Assembly (NCBI RefSeq): GCF_034259105.1
Contig: NZ_CP139478.1
Location: 1,539,001-1,603,000 of the forward strand
DNA: 64,000 nt
Source of the DNA: Limosilactobacillus reuteri
Lineage (GTDB): Bacteria; Bacillota; Bacilli; Lactobacillales; Lactobacillaceae
Direction: 5' to 3'
The notes beneath the pieces were generated by a model. That model was not told the DNA's origin. It saw only the letters and a program-made list of their open reading frames with translations, and did no database searches. A program made the translations under genes and the position numbers. Of the stretch, positions 16,893 through 25,393 are shown in pieces (positions within the stretch are counted from its first letter, which is position 1; each line of letters starts with the position of its first letter).

Positions 16893-17771
16893 CTATGCCA
16901 CGACTAAATTTTGAATTTGAGTTTGATACTCATCTTCAAGTTGCTTTGGTGATTTGAATCCACAGTGACTGTGAATTCTAACTGTGTTGTAAAACGTTTC
17001 AATGTACTGAAAAACTAGTCGTTTAGCTTCGGAGTATGAATGGATTTTAAACCGATTTATCCATTCACGCTTAATCAAGGCATGAAACGACTCAATGCAG
17101 GCATTATCCCAAGGATAAGCTTTCTTTGAATAGCTTAATGTCATGTTAGCTGTAACTTGATTGTAAGCTTCAGACGTAAACTGACTACCACGATCACTGT
17201 GCATGATTAATGGCTTGCTAATATGGCGACTGTGCTTAGTCTTTTCAATAAGTGGGATGACATTCGATACCTCCAAGGTTTCAGATAAGTCCCAACCAAT
17301 GATCCGTCGGGAGTACAAGTCCATAATACTGGTTAAATAAACGAATCCGTCATGAACTGGAATATAAGTGGTGTCAATGCACCAAACGGCGTTTGGTCGC
17401 AATGGATTGAACTGCTCGTCTAAAATATTTATTAGCTGTTTATCAAACTTAGAATTGCGAGTGGTAGTCGTCCAAGGGGTTAGGTAAACGGCGTGAATGC
17501 CAAGTTCACGCATATACTTACCAACAGTTCGTTCAGCGATCTTATATCCTTTTGAGCGAAGTTCTTGGGTGATTTTGCCGGCACCGTAAATACAAAGGCT
17601 TTTGAGCCAAATTGCTTTAATTTCACCTTGAATAAACTTCTTCCGAAGCTTTCGCGGTGATTGGTGATTATGACGCTTTTCTCGTTGATAGTAACCACTT
17701 CTTGAGATTCCAACATAATCACACATACCATTGATGGAAGGGTGGGATTCCAAAGCGTGCTGAACGTCCAT
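16893..17771 (-). CDS. IS150-type transposase OrfB (integrase part)
   Basis: The 292-codon frame carries the rve-type DDE core: CIDTTYIPV, MHSDRGSQFTS and the glutamate in CIESFHALIKREW. The N-terminal region contains the HTH_21 stretch ESHPSINGMCDYVGISRSGY. In IS3 elements the active enzyme is the OrfAB fusion made by minus-one frameshifting. Extending this frame upstream gives INRDSEQVTTEKVYQEM and joins OrfA at the run of seven A near 17825-17819. No stops or indels are seen, so the element may be active. Confidence 0.9.
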   Translation of the reverse strand: MDVQHALESHPSINGMCDYVGISRSGYYQREKRHNHQSPRKLRKKFIQGEIKAIWLKSLCIYGAGKITQELRSKGYKIAERTVGKYMRELGIHAVYLTPWTTTTRNSKFDKQLINILDEQFNPLRPNAVWCIDTTYIPVHDGFVYLTSIMDLYSRRIIGWDLSETLEVSNVIPLIEKTKHSRHISKPLIMHSDRGSQFTSEAYNQVTANMTLSYSKKAYPWDNACIESFHALIKREWINRFKIHSYSEAKRLVFQYIETFYNTVRIHSHCGFKSPKQLEDEYQTQIQNLVVA

Positions 17772-17794
17772 TTCTTGGTATACCTTTTCGGTAG

Positions 17795-18097
17795 TTACTT
17801 GCTCAGAATCCCGATTGATTTTTTTAATACTTCGATCGCTCCTTCAGCGTCACGAAGTTGGCGCTTTAGTCGTGCAATCTCCTTGTCCTTATCGCTGGCA
17901 AAATTACCAGAGCCACGGCCAAACTCCCCAGTCTCAGTAAACAGCTTAATCCATTTATGTAATGTACTAGCCCCAATACCTAGATTCTTACTTATTTCAT
18001 TCATGGTCATGTGATCCTTGTTATCTAAGTAATACTGAACGGCCTGTTCCTTAAATTCCTTGTCATAACTGTGCTTCGTCATTATTTGATCCTCCAA
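17795..18097 (-). CDS. IS150-type OrfA (DNA-binding part)
   Basis: The 100-residue product has the HTH_Tnp_1 fold (DKEFKEQAVQYYLDNKDH, then MNEISKNLGIGASTLHKWIK) and a leucine-zipper-like end, DKEIARLKRQLRDAEGAIEVL. It ends KKSIGILSK and stops at 17795. The codons TTA AAA AAA T just before the end form a slippery site; a minus-one slip there enters the OrfB frame. It is preceded by a good ribosome site (GGAGG in AATTGGAGGATC). Confidence 0.9.
   Translation of the reverse strand: MEDQIMTKHSYDKEFKEQAVQYYLDNKDHMTMNEISKNLGIGASTLHKWIKLFTETGEFGRGSGNFASDKDKEIARLKRQLRDAEGAIEVLKKSIGILSK
17817..17828 (-). promoter_or_regulatory. programmed minus-one frameshift site of the IS150-type element
   Basis: On the minus strand the sequence TTAAAAAAATC gives A AAA AAA in the OrfA frame. 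Slipping back one base joins OrfA to the open OrfB frame without a stop. Confidence 0.7.
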
Positions 18098-18266
18098 TTT
18101 ACTTCCTTAATTATACTAAATCAGAGTCTCTATTTAACTTGTATACTTTTTATTCTAGGCCCAGTGCAACAAAATGAACCCTTTTATGGAATGTCGCAGC
18201 GTCACCATTAAAGCCTATTGAATTTCCTGCTCATTTCAAATGCTTACCTTAATCTCTGAGCCCATA

Positions 18267-19325
18267 CTATAAAATAAAACTATAGTTAATTTTAGAAATA
18301 AGCCCCGTTGAATAATTAATCACGAAGAACACCACTAATGCAATCGCAATAAAAACATATTTACTGAGTCCTTTATTTATTTTCAACCTTTGAAGAATAT
18401 TAAGAAGCACAATGGGTTCAACTGTAGCAAAGAAGGTGGACATACGGCCTGCTAGCGTGTAATATTGACTGAACAAAATTAATAAAATGGTTGAAATCAT
18501 GTATGTTATCAGCACAACGTTATATTTTTCATTAAGTATATTCTTTTCATTTTCATAGAGTAAAAGAGCAACTATGCTTATCACTACTTGAAGCCAAATT
18601 ACAGGATTTTGCAACCCACTACCTATCGTATAAAAATTGCTAGTCGTATATGCATCTAATCTATTAATATTTAGGCTTTCTATTAATGGGGAAATTTTAT
18701 ACGACATAAATCCAGAAACAATGAGAATAACAATATATAAAGTTACAATCTTACTTTTCTTCACCTTAGTACAAATTAAATAAGCTGGATACAAAAGAAT
18801 TCCAATAACAGCTGCAGAGTGGATTAAGGAAGCTATAACTACAACCAAAGTAAATTTCCAAAAACTATGTTTTATAATATAGTTCAACGAGCACAGTAAA
18901 ATTGCTGCTGCTAATGATGCTCTAATTTGATTCAAATCACGACTAATATAGAATCTAGAATAATAATAAAGTATAGCCAAACCTGAGTAACAGGATAATT
19001 TTGAGTACCCGTAAGCCAAAATTATTAATGTAAAAAAAGCAATAAAAGTAAATAGAACCCAAGTAGGAGCATTAAAAGCTGCTAAGGCTTTTTCTATTAG
19101 AACAAATCCAATCTCTTTACTATTATTAGGACTAAGTCCGTTTAACACATTAATATAGTCATAGTAATAGTTATAAGTATCAAAGCCAGTACCGAGACTT
19201 CTTAATCCTGCAACAAATGCTAATACAATAACCGATAAATAAACAAAAGAATTTCGATTAAAATATATATCAAGTAAAGCACTCAAACTAAGGAAAAAGA
19301 AAAGTGATATAAACACCATAATCAC
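18267..19325 (-). CDS. EpsG/Wzy-type exopolysaccharide polymerase
   Basis: The 352-residue protein is an integral membrane protein with about 9-10 hydrophobic segments. It shows the EpsG family features AGLRSLGTGFDTYNYYYDY near residue 40 and YISRDLNQIRASLAAAI around residue 125. In the Wzx/Wzy pathway this protein polymerises flipped repeat units at the outer membrane face. Its start overlaps the upstream glycosyltransferase stop by four bases (ATGA type), so the two are coupled. After its stop comes a 110-base stretch and the IS150-like element, which separates it from the remaining cluster genes. Confidence 0.85.
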   Translation of the reverse strand: MIMVFISLFFFLSLSALLDIYFNRNSFVYLSVIVLAFVAGLRSLGTGFDTYNYYYDYINVLNGLSPNNSKEIGFVLIEKALAAFNAPTWVLFTFIAFFTLIILAYGYSKLSCYSGLAILYYYSRFYISRDLNQIRASLAAAILLCSLNYIIKHSFWKFTLVVVIASLIHSAAVIGILLYPAYLICTKVKKSKIVTLYIVILIVSGFMSYKISPLIESLNINRLDAYTTSNFYTIGSGLQNPVIWLQVVISIVALLLYENEKNILNEKYNVVLITYMISTILLILFSQYYTLAGRMSTFFATVEPIVLLNILQRLKINKGLSKYVFIAIALVVFFVINYSTGLISKINYSFIL

Positions 19326-20302
19326 CTACTAAACTTTTTTAGAAAAAATCGACAAATACTAATCGGTAAAAGAACTAAGAGAATTTTTATCCATGTCTTT
19401 TTGCTTGACACAGGGCATCCACTGCCCTTAACCTTAAGAAATTCATTTTTCTTTTCCCTTACTTCTTTAATATTACCTATTTTCAAAAAGTCAATATAAG
19501 CACGGAAAATAATAGTAAGATGATTCTCATCAATCAAATTTAATGTATTATCTTGTAATTCTAATTGACTCAAAGTATAGTCTCTATTCATTTCCGCATT
19601 ATACTTTTCTACTATTGTACGATAATTAATTTTCTCATTACTTATTGAGTTATTTCTAAACCGATAATGATAAAATCCAATTTCTGAACTGCTTATCTGT
19701 TGAATTTTGTTAACAAATTTTAGATATCTGGGAATAAAGTATTGGTCCTCAAAAAGTTTTCCTTTTTCAAAATAAATTTTTTCTGTTTTTATTAATCGCA
19801 GGCTAAAAACAGAAGACCAAACCCCAAATTGCCTCTTTCCCATTATCAGTTCTTTAATATATGTATCAATGTCAATAGATCCCGCATAATCTTGCAAGAT
19901 ACAATGATTATTAAGACTATCTTTAATAACTGGCAAACTAAAAAAAGTGTTATCTTCATAATTGCAAATTATTAAAAATAACTTATAAATAAAATCAGCA
20001 TCCACAAAATCATCTGAATCCAAGAAATACACCCAATCACCTTCAGCATATTCTAACCCAGTGTTTCTAGCTGCTGATAAGCCTTGATTTTTTTCATTTA
20101 TGTATATAACATTTTTATATAGTTTAGAATAATTCTTAGCTATTTCTCCAGAATGATCTGTTGATCCATCATTAACTAAAATATACTTTACTTTATTATT
20201 CCTTATAATAGCTGAACTTAAGCACTGCTTTAAGTAATTTTCAACATTATATATAGGAACAATTACGCTTAATAAATACTCGTTTTTTTTTAGACTATTC
20301 AT
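19322..20302 (-). CDS. glycosyltransferase family 2
   Basis: The 326-residue protein has the GT-A fold of family 2. The N-terminal LLSVIVPIYNVENYLKQCLSS is followed by LVNDGSTDHSG (nucleotide binding), NQGLSAARNTGL, and the DSDD metal motif in WVYFLDSDDFVDADFI (about residue 93). Family 2 enzymes invert configuration at the transferred sugar. The C-terminus has a hydrophobic amphipathic stretch, KILLVLLPISICRFFL, that may anchor it to the membrane. The gene overlaps both neighbours by four bases. The sugar is unknown. No defects are seen. Confidence 0.92.
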   Translation of the reverse strand: MNSLKKNEYLLSVIVPIYNVENYLKQCLSSAIIRNNKVKYILVNDGSTDHSGEIAKNYSKLYKNVIYINEKNQGLSAARNTGLEYAEGDWVYFLDSDDFVDADFIYKLFLIICNYEDNTFFSLPVIKDSLNNHCILQDYAGSIDIDTYIKELIMGKRQFGVWSSVFSLRLIKTEKIYFEKGKLFEDQYFIPRYLKFVNKIQQISSSEIGFYHYRFRNNSISNEKINYRTIVEKYNAEMNRDYTLSQLELQDNTLNLIDENHLTIIFRAYIDFLKIGNIKEVREKKNEFLKVKGSGCPVSSKKTWIKILLVLLPISICRFFLKKFSR

Positions 20303-21135
20303 TTATGTAATACCCTTTGATAAATAATTTTTCTTAATCCTGATGGCATAATAATGTTTATAGTCATTATTAAATCACCCATTATTTGTTCATTAAAAGA
20401 AATAATCCCTTTTTTGAACAAAAACTTTCTTAATTTGTAAACATACTTAATATTAGAACATTTGCCACGTCTAGAATATAATCCATCATCTACACGCATA
20501 AAAACTATTTGATTTTTAATATTTGCAACATCGTATCCATCAACGATTATTCTTGACCAAAGATAATAATCTTCTAAATTTCCATATGGAATATATCCTC
20601 CAACCTCGTCAAGAACTTTTTTATTAATCATAACAGTAGGATGATTAAAAGGACTGCGCCATTTTAAAAACTGCTTTATTAATTCATTCGATGTGGGGAC
20701 TCTACGATACCCTATCTGATTTTTTTTATCTCCAATAAATTCTGTTACTTGACCGCCAATTACTGCCAAATTAGGATTATGTTTAATTAAATTAAGTTGT
20801 TTTTCAAACCTGTCTGGTACACTTATATCATCTGAATCCATACGTGCTACCCAATCAGTTGATATATATTTTGTGCCCAAACGAAGCGCCACGCCTAAGC
20901 CCTGGTTTTTTGGGGAAACAATATCTTTAAAATTCTTACCAAATTTTTCTTGATGTTTTAGAATGACTTCTTTTAGTGAATTTGAGATGGGCCCATCTTC
21001 AACAAGGACTATTTCAGAAGGTTTAACCGTTTGATTTTCAATACTATCCAGTGCTTCATCTAAGTATTTGGAATTTACTTTTTTATAAACAGATATTAGC
21101 ACTGAAAATGATGGATTCTCTTTAATCAATGACAT
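20299..21135 (-). CDS. glycosyltransferase family 2
   Basis: The 278-residue protein starts with FSVLISVYKKVNSKYLDEAL. It has LVEDGPISNSL as first binding motif, NQGLGVALRLG, and the DSDD metal site in WVARMDSDDISVP (about residue 99). It resembles family 2 transferases such as the AmsE/WchA-region enzymes of exopolysaccharide clusters. It lies 16 bases after the priming transferase gene and overlaps the next transferase by four bases, so it is probably the second enzyme in repeat-unit assembly. This order is an inference from position. Confidence 0.92.
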   Translation of the reverse strand: MSLIKENPSFSVLISVYKKVNSKYLDEALDSIENQTVKPSEIVLVEDGPISNSLKEVILKHQEKFGKNFKDIVSPKNQGLGVALRLGTKYISTDWVARMDSDDISVPDRFEKQLNLIKHNPNLAVIGGQVTEFIGDKKNQIGYRRVPTSNELIKQFLKWRSPFNHPTVMINKKVLDEVGGYIPYGNLEDYYLWSRIIVDGYDVANIKNQIVFMRVDDGLYSRRGKCSNIKYVYKLRKFLFKKGIISFNEQIMGDLIMTINIIMPSGLRKIIYQRVLHK

Positions 21136-21151
21136 AAAGAATTACTACCTC

Positions 21152-21829
21152 TTACTTATTTTTTCCTTCATGTATTCCTTTGCTATGGATAACATCACAT
21201 ATTGTCTTAATAAATATTGATAAGTCTAAAAGAAAACTAACATTTAGTGCATACTTACCATCATAAGCCGCTTTATTTTCATCTGTAACTTCATCTCGAC
21301 CATGAACTTGTGCTAATCCAGTAATCCCAGGAAGAATCTTTGATGCTCCAAATTCATCCCGCATTGCGAGGACCCTCTTTTCAGCCGGTATCAACGGGCG
21401 CGGTCCAATTAAACTCATATCACCTTTAAGTACATTAAATAACTGTGGTAGTTCATCTAAACTAGTCTTCCGAATTATTTTTCCTATTCTGGTTATGTAT
21501 TCTTCTGGATTTTCAAAGTTCTCCGTAGCCATCTGATGAGGGGCATCTTTACGCATTGAACGAAATTTTAAAATTGTAAATACCTGGTTGTCTTTACCAA
21601 CCCTTGCCTGTTTAAAAAGCACATGCTCCTTTGGGGAATCAAGCTTTATTAAAAGCGCAATTATTAACATTGGAACAGCCAATACAACTATTCCTAACAG
21701 ACTAATAACGATATCTAAAATCCGCTTAAAGAAATCACGATACCAACGAAAAGCACTATTTGATTCATTAGTGCTTTCTATAATTCTGCTCTTATCATTA
21801 GATACTTGCATCGAAACCATTCTCCCCAC
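21152..21829 (-). CDS. undecaprenyl-phosphate sugar-1-phosphate transferase (priming enzyme)
   Basis: The 225-residue protein is a short monotopic phosphoglycosyl transferase. It has one N-terminal membrane helix (VISLLGIVVLAVPMLIIALL) and the bacterial sugar transferase domain with FKQARVGKDN, FTILKFRSM, KTSLDELPQLFNVLKGDMS and LIGPRPLIP. It loads the first sugar phosphate onto undecaprenyl phosphate on the inner membrane face and so starts each repeat unit. The start is ambiguous. GTG at 21829, ATG at 21820 and ATG at 21811 are all in frame after GGGGAG, and the last has the best spacing. It follows the phosphatase gene directly and begins the AT-rich part of the cluster. Confidence 0.9.
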   Translation of the reverse strand: MGRMVSMQVSNDKSRIIESTNESNSAFRWYRDFFKRILDIVISLLGIVVLAVPMLIIALLIKLDSPKEHVLFKQARVGKDNQVFTILKFRSMRKDAPHQMATENFENPEEYITRIGKIIRKTSLDELPQLFNVLKGDMSLIGPRPLIPAEKRVLAMRDEFGASKILPGITGLAQVHGRDEVTDENKAAYDGKYALNVSFLLDLSIFIKTICDVIHSKGIHEGKNK

Positions 21830-21840
21830 AAATAACTATC

Positions 21841-22614
21841 CTAGAATATCCAAAACCTCTTCTTTTTCTTTACAGCTCGTACCGCATTCTGTGGGACATC
21901 ATCCCCATTAATAATTGCCCGGGCATTTGTCGCATAACGTTTTGCAAGCCCTTCGCCAAACTCGCGACGCAGCTTTTCAAACGCTTGTCGCATCTCATAC
22001 TTCCGTCCTGGCAGGTCATGGGCATCCGAAGCAAATACATAGCCCTGACCGGCCGCAATCAGCTGCTTGCTAAAACGTTCAACCTTCTTACCAAAGGTTC
22101 CCACATACGAGCTTGCCGTTATCTGTGACAGACATCCCTTTTCCAGCAACTCGTGCAGTAATTCTGGCCTTGCCATAATCATCGTGTTCCGCTCCGGGTG
22201 GACAATCACCGGAATGATTCCCCGCTGCTGCAAGTCAAAAATCATCTGGCCAGTGTAATGCGGCACATCGTCATCCGGGAACTCCAGCATCAAATACCGG
22301 TTACCAGTATCGGCAAATAAGATATCGTCCTTATCTAACGCCGTCAGCAAATCGCCGTTGATTCGCACTTCCTGTCCCGGAAAAACCGTCACTGGAATCT
22401 GGTGCGCGTTGATCTCTTTTTGAAAAGCCGCTGTCCGCTTTATAACGTCCTGCTTATGGTTCACGTAACGACCATTCATATGGTGCGGCGTCAACAACGC
22501 ATGCGTTATCCCGTTTTCCGTTGCCTCTCGTGCGAGGCGGAGTGAAATCGCCATGCTTTTCGAACCGTCATCGATGCCGGGTAACAGGTGGCAGTGCAAA
22601 TCCACCATGACCAT
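21841..22614 (-). CDS. PHP-family protein-tyrosine phosphatase of the EPS regulatory module
   Basis: The 257-residue protein opens with the PHP metal site DLHCHLLPGIDDGSKS. It has further ligands in LTPHHMNGRY, FPGQEVRI, VIVHPERN and FASDAHD. It belongs to the CpsB/Wzb-like family of manganese-dependent tyrosine phosphatases, which remove phosphate from the tyrosine tail of the neighbouring kinase and so tune chain length and export. Stop and start with the kinase gene overlap. The C-terminus ends in a basic patch, RAVKKKKRFWIF. Base composition is clearly richer in G and C than in the following transferase genes. Confidence 0.93.
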   Translation of the reverse strand: MVMVDLHCHLLPGIDDGSKSMAISLRLAREATENGITHALLTPHHMNGRYVNHKQDVIKRTAAFQKEINAHQIPVTVFPGQEVRINGDLLTALDKDDILFADTGNRYLMLEFPDDDVPHYTGQMIFDLQQRGIIPVIVHPERNTMIMARPELLHELLEKGCLSQITASSYVGTFGKKVERFSKQLIAAGQGYVFASDAHDLPGRKYEMRQAFEKLRREFGEGLAKRYATNARAIINGDDVPQNAVRAVKKKKRFWIF

Positions 22615-23384
22615 TACTTATCATCCCCATCATCACTATAGCCATAACCATAGCCGTATCCGTAGCCATAGCCATAACCGTATCCGGCACTACCATCGCT
22701 AACCACATCATTCATGACGTAGCCCAGCAGGTTAGCATGTGCCATCTTCAAAAGTTCAACTGCTCGCTTGGCTCCTAATTTTTGAGTCTGACCTTGTTTA
22801 ACTACCAAAACAACTGCGTCCAGATCGTGTGATATAACTTGAGTATCAGTAACTTCCAACATTGGTGGTACATCAACAATTACCATGTCGTAACGGTCAC
22901 GGACGGCCTTCAGGAAGTCCTTCATCCGTTGTGAACTCAGCAATTCTGCCGGGTTCGGTGGCGTTGGGCCGCTTGGCAGCAATGACAGATTATCAATGCC
23001 GCTTGGTTGAATAATTGTGTTGAGGTCAATTGTGCGAGCACGACTCGTCAGAATCGTCGTCAATCCTTCACGATTATCTAAGTTAAAAGTCCGGTGCAGA
23101 GTTGACCGCCGCAAGTCGGCATCAACTAACAAAACGTTCTGTCCTGTATGTGCCCAAACAATGGCCAGGTTATCAGTCACTGTCGACTTCCCTTCCGAAA
23201 CATTAGCGGAAGTCAAGGCCAGGGTCTTGATTGGATGATCGATCGCCATGAAGTTAATATTTGTTCGCAGGGTCCGGAATTGCTCGGAGATCGGGCTCTT
23301 CAGGGGCATTACTGTAATTAGCTGCGTACCATTATGAATCGTTGCGTTCGATTGGTTTTCGTTTCTACGATGGAAAAATGACAT
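22614..23384 (-). CDS. CpsD/CapB-family tyrosine kinase with a Tyr-Gly tail
   Basis: The 256-residue BY-kinase has Walker A in TSANVSEGKSTVT (about residues 58-70), Walker A' in LLVDADLRRSTLH, and Walker B in VIVDVPPM. It ends in an unusually regular tail of alternating tyrosine and glycine, eight YG units followed by YSDDGDDK. The tyrosines of this tail are the autophosphorylation targets in the family. The kinase works with the membrane adaptor encoded just upstream and with the PHP phosphatase downstream to control polymer length. The repeat is also seen in the DNA as a short tandem array and may vary between strains. Start: ATG after GGAGGAGAGCAGG. Confidence 0.94.
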   Translation of the reverse strand: MSFFHRRNENQSNATIHNGTQLITVMPLKSPISEQFRTLRTNINFMAIDHPIKTLALTSANVSEGKSTVTDNLAIVWAHTGQNVLLVDADLRRSTLHRTFNLDNREGLTTILTSRARTIDLNTIIQPSGIDNLSLLPSGPTPPNPAELLSSQRMKDFLKAVRDRYDMVIVDVPPMLEVTDTQVISHDLDAVVLVVKQGQTQKLGAKRAVELLKMAHANLLGYVMNDVVSDGSAGYGYGYGYGYGYGYGYSDDGDDK

Positions 23385-23399
23385 CCTGCTCTCCTCCTT

Positions 23400-24197
23400 C
23401 TAGACCCGACGCTCGGCTTGCTTATCATTTCCAAGGCGCGTCTGCTTCGTTTGGGCTTGGAAATTGTGGTTCAGGTGGAAGTGATCAATGTGGCCAAGGT
23501 TGGTTAAACCGAGTTCATTGGTCATAAAGTCATCATCCTTGATGGTCGTGTCCATCAGCTCCTTGATGATCAAATAGATAACACTTAGCAGTAAGCCAAG
23601 AATAGCCCCCGCCAGAGTGAAGAGCTTGACGTTCGGGAAGGACGGGCTATCCGGCGCTGTTGCTCGTGAAACGATGGTAACGTTGTTAACCGACATAATC
23701 TTCTTGATCTGCTGCTTAAAGACTCGTGCAATTGTGTTAGCAGTTGCCGCTGACAAGTTCGGATCATTTGTCTCAACTGCCACCGAGAAGACCTGCGAGT
23801 TCTGCTGAGTGTTAATCTTAATTGCCTTTTTCAACTTAGCAACCGGCATGTTATAAGACCGGCCGTATTCACGTGCCGTTGTTGTACTGTTTAGTTCACG
23901 ACTAACCTTATTCAAAATTACCTGGTTGGTAATGACGTCCTTGTAGGTGTTGATCATTTGAATATCAGCCTGCTGGTTATTATAGGCCTGGCCGTCGTTG
24001 TCGTTAGTGTGCTTCTGGTTAACCAGGATTTCGATAGTAGCCGTATACTTCGGTACTACTACAAACTGAGCTACAACAAAGCCCAGCACTCCAGCAAGCA
24101 GAGTCCAGATGATCAACATCTTAAAATGCTTGCGTAGGATCGTCATTAATTGGCTCAAGTCAATCGTATTCTTCGATTCTTCTGCTGAATTATTCAA
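23400..24197 (-). CDS. Wzz/CpsC-type chain-length regulator, kinase adaptor
   Basis: The 265-residue protein has two membrane helices (MLIIWTLLAGVLGFVVAQFV and LFTLAGAILGLLLSVIYLII) flanking an outward domain, with a proline-rich motif ATAPDSPSFP before the second helix. This is the typical Wzz/CapA layout. In Gram-positive bacteria the cytoplasmic tail activates the separate tyrosine kinase, here the next gene. The start is TTG at 24197, with GGAG seven bases upstream. It follows the LCP gene closely, so the four regulatory genes form one unit. Confidence 0.93.
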   Translation of the reverse strand: MNNSAEESKNTIDLSQLMTILRKHFKMLIIWTLLAGVLGFVVAQFVVVPKYTATIEILVNQKHTNDNDGQAYNNQQADIQMINTYKDVITNQVILNKVSRELNSTTTAREYGRSYNMPVAKLKKAIKINTQQNSQVFSVAVETNDPNLSAATANTIARVFKQQIKKIMSVNNVTIVSRATAPDSPSFPNVKLFTLAGAILGLLLSVIYLIIKELMDTTIKDDDFMTNELGLTNLGHIDHFHLNHNFQAQTKQTRLGNDKQAERRV

Positions 24198-24208
24198 CGC
24201 TCTTCTCC

Positions 24209-25213
24209 TTAATTCTTCAAGCTATTCTGTAACAAGTCCGTAATTCGTTGTTGTTCACTAGTTGGAACAACCTCATAGTCCTGGCCATCCTCATCGACAC
24301 CATGCCCTTGAGCGTGGTCCTGAACAATGTTGGCATTACTACCGCGGTAGTCCTTCGCCAACGTGACCATATTGTTAAAAGTCAAATCAGTCTGGGAGCT
24401 ATCTGAGATTGTCCGCAGGAAGCGCTGATTCAGTACCGTCTTGTAGGAAACTGACTTCTTCAGCAGGGCCGTAATAACTAGCCGTTGTCGTTGCTGCCGA
24501 CCGTAATCTCCTTGGGGATCATCGTACCGCATCCGACTGAACTTCAGGGCATTGTTACCATTCAGGTGGTAAGTCTGACCTTTAGTAAAGTGGGCGCCTT
24601 CATAGTCAAAGGTCAGTGGTGACTTAACGTCGACCCCACCAACCTGGTTGATGGCCTTCTCTAGGCCACCCATGTTAACCAGGACGTAGTAGTCAATCGG
24701 AATGTTAAAGTGCTTCTGAACTGTCTTAACACTCTCCTTGACCCCACCGTAAGTGTAAGCAGCGTTGATCTTAGCTAGTGAGTCGTCTGGGTAGTCTGGC
24801 AGTTTAACCTTCATATCCCGTGGCAGACTGACAATCGTGGTCGTCTTCTTCTGCGGGTTCAGAGTCATGATCATCATCGTATCAGTCCGGCCCTTGTAGT
24901 TTCGGCCTAAGGCACCAGTATCAGTTCCCAGCAGGAGGATCGAGACCGGCCGCTTCTGCGCGAGTACCTTGTTGGCATCCCGAGTTTTGGTGATCCCAGC
25001 ACTGTTATACATATTATTGGTTGTTGACTTAAGGTTATGCCATGCTACTCCTGCGAAGAACATGGCAATCAGGATCAGAATCCCAACAACCGACCAAAAA
25101 ATCCGCCAACCGTGACGACGATGGTGGCGGTGGTGATTATGATGGTGGTGAACCTCATTGTGGGTTGACGTCATACGATCATTCTGTGAATATTCACGAT
25201 TTTCCTCAGACAT
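24209..25213 (-). CDS. LytR-CpsA-Psr (LCP) family glycopolymer transferase
   Basis: The 334-residue protein has a short cytoplasmic N-terminus with a striking histidine/arginine-rich stretch (HHHHNHHRHHRRHG, residues 22-35). One membrane helix follows (WRIFWSVVGILILIAMFFAG), then an extracellular LCP domain with LLLGTDTGALGR, GRTDTMMIMTL, SLPRDMKVKLP and KINAAYTYGG. LCP enzymes attach polymers carried on undecaprenyl phosphate to peptidoglycan. As first gene of the cluster it probably anchors the exopolysaccharide to the wall. ATG at 25213 has AGGAG ten bases upstream. The arginines that bind pyrophosphate in the family are present (R in the PRD and RMR regions). Confidence 0.94.
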   Translation of the reverse strand: MSEENREYSQNDRMTSTHNEVHHHHNHHRHHRRHGWRIFWSVVGILILIAMFFAGVAWHNLKSTTNNMYNSAGITKTRDANKVLAQKRPVSILLLGTDTGALGRNYKGRTDTMMIMTLNPQKKTTTIVSLPRDMKVKLPDYPDDSLAKINAAYTYGGVKESVKTVQKHFNIPIDYYVLVNMGGLEKAINQVGGVDVKSPLTFDYEGAHFTKGQTYHLNGNNALKFSRMRYDDPQGDYGRQQRQRLVITALLKKSVSYKTVLNQRFLRTISDSSQTDLTFNNMVTLAKDYRGSNANIVQDHAQGHGVDEDGQDYEVVPTSEQQRITDLLQNSLKN

Positions 25214-25294
25214 AATTTAACGTCTCCTATTATTTATGATCCTTTTTGCAAGATTAATTAAAGAATCTTGTAATTTCATTGAACTTATTGTAAG

Positions 25295-25332
25295 AATATC
25301 ACTTTATTATAAATAATATCACTTTATTATAA
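25295..25332 (-). repeat. tandem repeat in the exopolysaccharide promoter region
   Basis: AATATCACTTTATTATAA occurs twice, at 25295-25312 and 25315-25332, a 20-base period. On the minus strand each copy contains TATAAT, and TTGACA lies upstream of the outer copy, though at a short spacing of 14. The repeat may be a doubled promoter element or a regulator site for the cluster. Confidence 0.5.
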
Positions 25333-25393
25333 GAATGTCACTACTTGTCAAGGAGCTCATTAATGAAAACTACACATTAATAACTGAAACTTG

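Larger units (their letters stand above)
16854..18155 (-). mobile_element. IS3-family (IS150-type) insertion sequence
   Basis: The ends form imperfect inverted repeats: ACAATTTAAATAGAGACT at the left and, read inwards, ACAAGTTAAATAGAGACT at the right, with further outer matches. The element contains orfA and orfB in the usual overlapping arrangement and sits within the exopolysaccharide cluster between the wzy-like gene and the GT4 gene. Confidence 0.85.

Noticed and set aside
16689..16907. A 72-codon plus-strand frame
   Set aside because: It runs across the IS150 end, has no ribosome site and an AT-rich composition that makes chance hydrophobic frames likely.
22620..22690. Short tandem DNA repeat that might suggest a CRISPR or VNTR locus
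   Set aside because: It is the coding sequence of the Tyr-Gly tail of the kinase; there are no spacers or cas genes.
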